Positions 51,047 to 51,229 of a DNA stretch of 51,229 bases are shown piece after piece. Origin of the DNA: Gammaproteobacteria bacterium (GTDB taxonomy: Bacteria > Pseudomonadota > Gammaproteobacteria > Pseudomonadales > Azotimanducaceae); the NCBI GenBank assembly GCA_028821515.1, contig JAPPGA010000086.1:1-51229 (forward strand). Direction: 5' to 3'. The translations under genes and the position numbers were made by a program. The notes beneath the pieces were generated by a model. It did no database searches and had not been told where the DNA came from. It saw only the letters and a program-made list of their open reading frames with translations. Numbering within the stretch: the first letter of the stretch is position 1; each line of letters starts with the position of its first letter.

Positions 51047-51229
51047 CTATTCGCCATACAACTCCGCCAGCTTTTCGTCCAGTTTCCGCTGACGCAGGTG
51101 CGTGCCGACGATTTCGCCGCTGCCGCCCCTGGCCAGGTAGTTTGCCGGAATGCCCATCACGCCGTAGAGCTTCGCCGACTCGCTCTCGAAGCCCTGCTGA
51201 TCGCCCACGTCGATCCAGGGGATCTGCTC
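51047..51229 (-). CDS. TlpA-like thioredoxin-domain protein, 3'-terminal part (runs off the window)
   Basis: The last 60 codons of a second TlpA-type protein. It reads EQIPWIDVGDQQGFESESAK, then LYGVMGIPANYLARGGSGEI and a helical tail HLRQRKLDEKLAELYGE before TAG. The cis-proline motif MGIPANYL aligns with VRGIPANYL of its neighbour, and the tail corresponds too, so the two are tandem paralogues from duplication. The CxxC motif lies beyond the window edge. It is separated from the downstream TlpA gene by about 180 bases with no gene. Confidence 0.82.
   Translation of the reverse strand, partial: EQIPWIDVGDQQGFESESAKLYGVMGIPANYLARGGSGEIVGTHLRQRKLDEKLAELYGE

Overview
This window is about 51 kb of GC-rich DNA with densely packed genes, short or overlapping junctions, and frequent GTG/TTG starts. 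The gene set (fused YejF-type ABC ATPase, selenouridine synthase MnmH, GNAT/DUF503/DUF815 neighbours, slipin-NfeD pair) suggests a free-living or host-associated proteobacterium, most likely a gammaproteobacterium. I assign this from gene content only; there is no rRNA, tRNA or marker gene in the window.

Region 1 (1-3.9 kb) is a mobile-element graveyard. It holds an IS110 transposase C-terminus and a helix-turn-helix integrase N-terminus, both broken and together enclosed by a perfect 24-bp inverted repeat. A frameshifted IS481-like transposase with its own ribosome-binding site follows, flanked by 12-bp direct repeats. Two strong hairpins, a 62-bp repeat that recurs 2.4 kb away, and an ISKra4-type transposase C-terminus complete it. 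A single intact secreted orphan protein (2515-3198) sits in the middle.

Region 2 (4.1-15.4 kb) has mostly metabolic and membrane genes. These are a peptide-type ABC ATPase overlapped by a POT peptide transporter, an NfeD protease/slipin/DUF3667 membrane operon, a methyltransferase, a cysteine-synthase-family enzyme, and a translationally coupled trio of serine hydrolase, histidinol-phosphatase-like IMPase and rhomboid protease.

Region 3 (15.4-22.7 kb, all minus strand) carries an AAA+ ATPase with a VWA-domain partner, a divergent enoyl-CoA hydratase homologue, a CinA/MocF-domain protein, a TraB/GumN protein, a DUF2799 lipoprotein and a NIPSNAP protein.

Region 4 (22.9-34 kb) holds exonuclease III, then a tight three-gene operon that fits D-hydroxyproline catabolism: DapA-family deaminase, two-cysteine hydroxyproline epimerase and FAD dehydrogenase. 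After it come MnmH, a Sel1/TPR lipoprotein, a long-form GAPDH behind a good sigma70 promoter, and a GNAT-DUF503-small membrane protein-DUF815 run.

Region 5 (34-51.2 kb, all minus strand) is the most remarkable part. It is a Bat/MoxR-type envelope operon. In transcription order it encodes two tandem TlpA-like thioredoxin proteins, a periplasmic protein with two degenerate retropepsin-like domains plus TPRs, a DUF4175-like membrane protein with a long disordered linker, a MoxR ATPase, a DUF58 protein, a BatA-like protein, a membrane protein with two VWA domains around a glutamine-amidotransferase-like fold, and a 2159-residue exported helical-repeat protein. Several junctions overlap by 4-8 bases. 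I infer a membrane-anchored ATPase-VWA assembly machine with a giant periplasmic scaffold and a redox arm. It is the best candidate here for an undescribed system.
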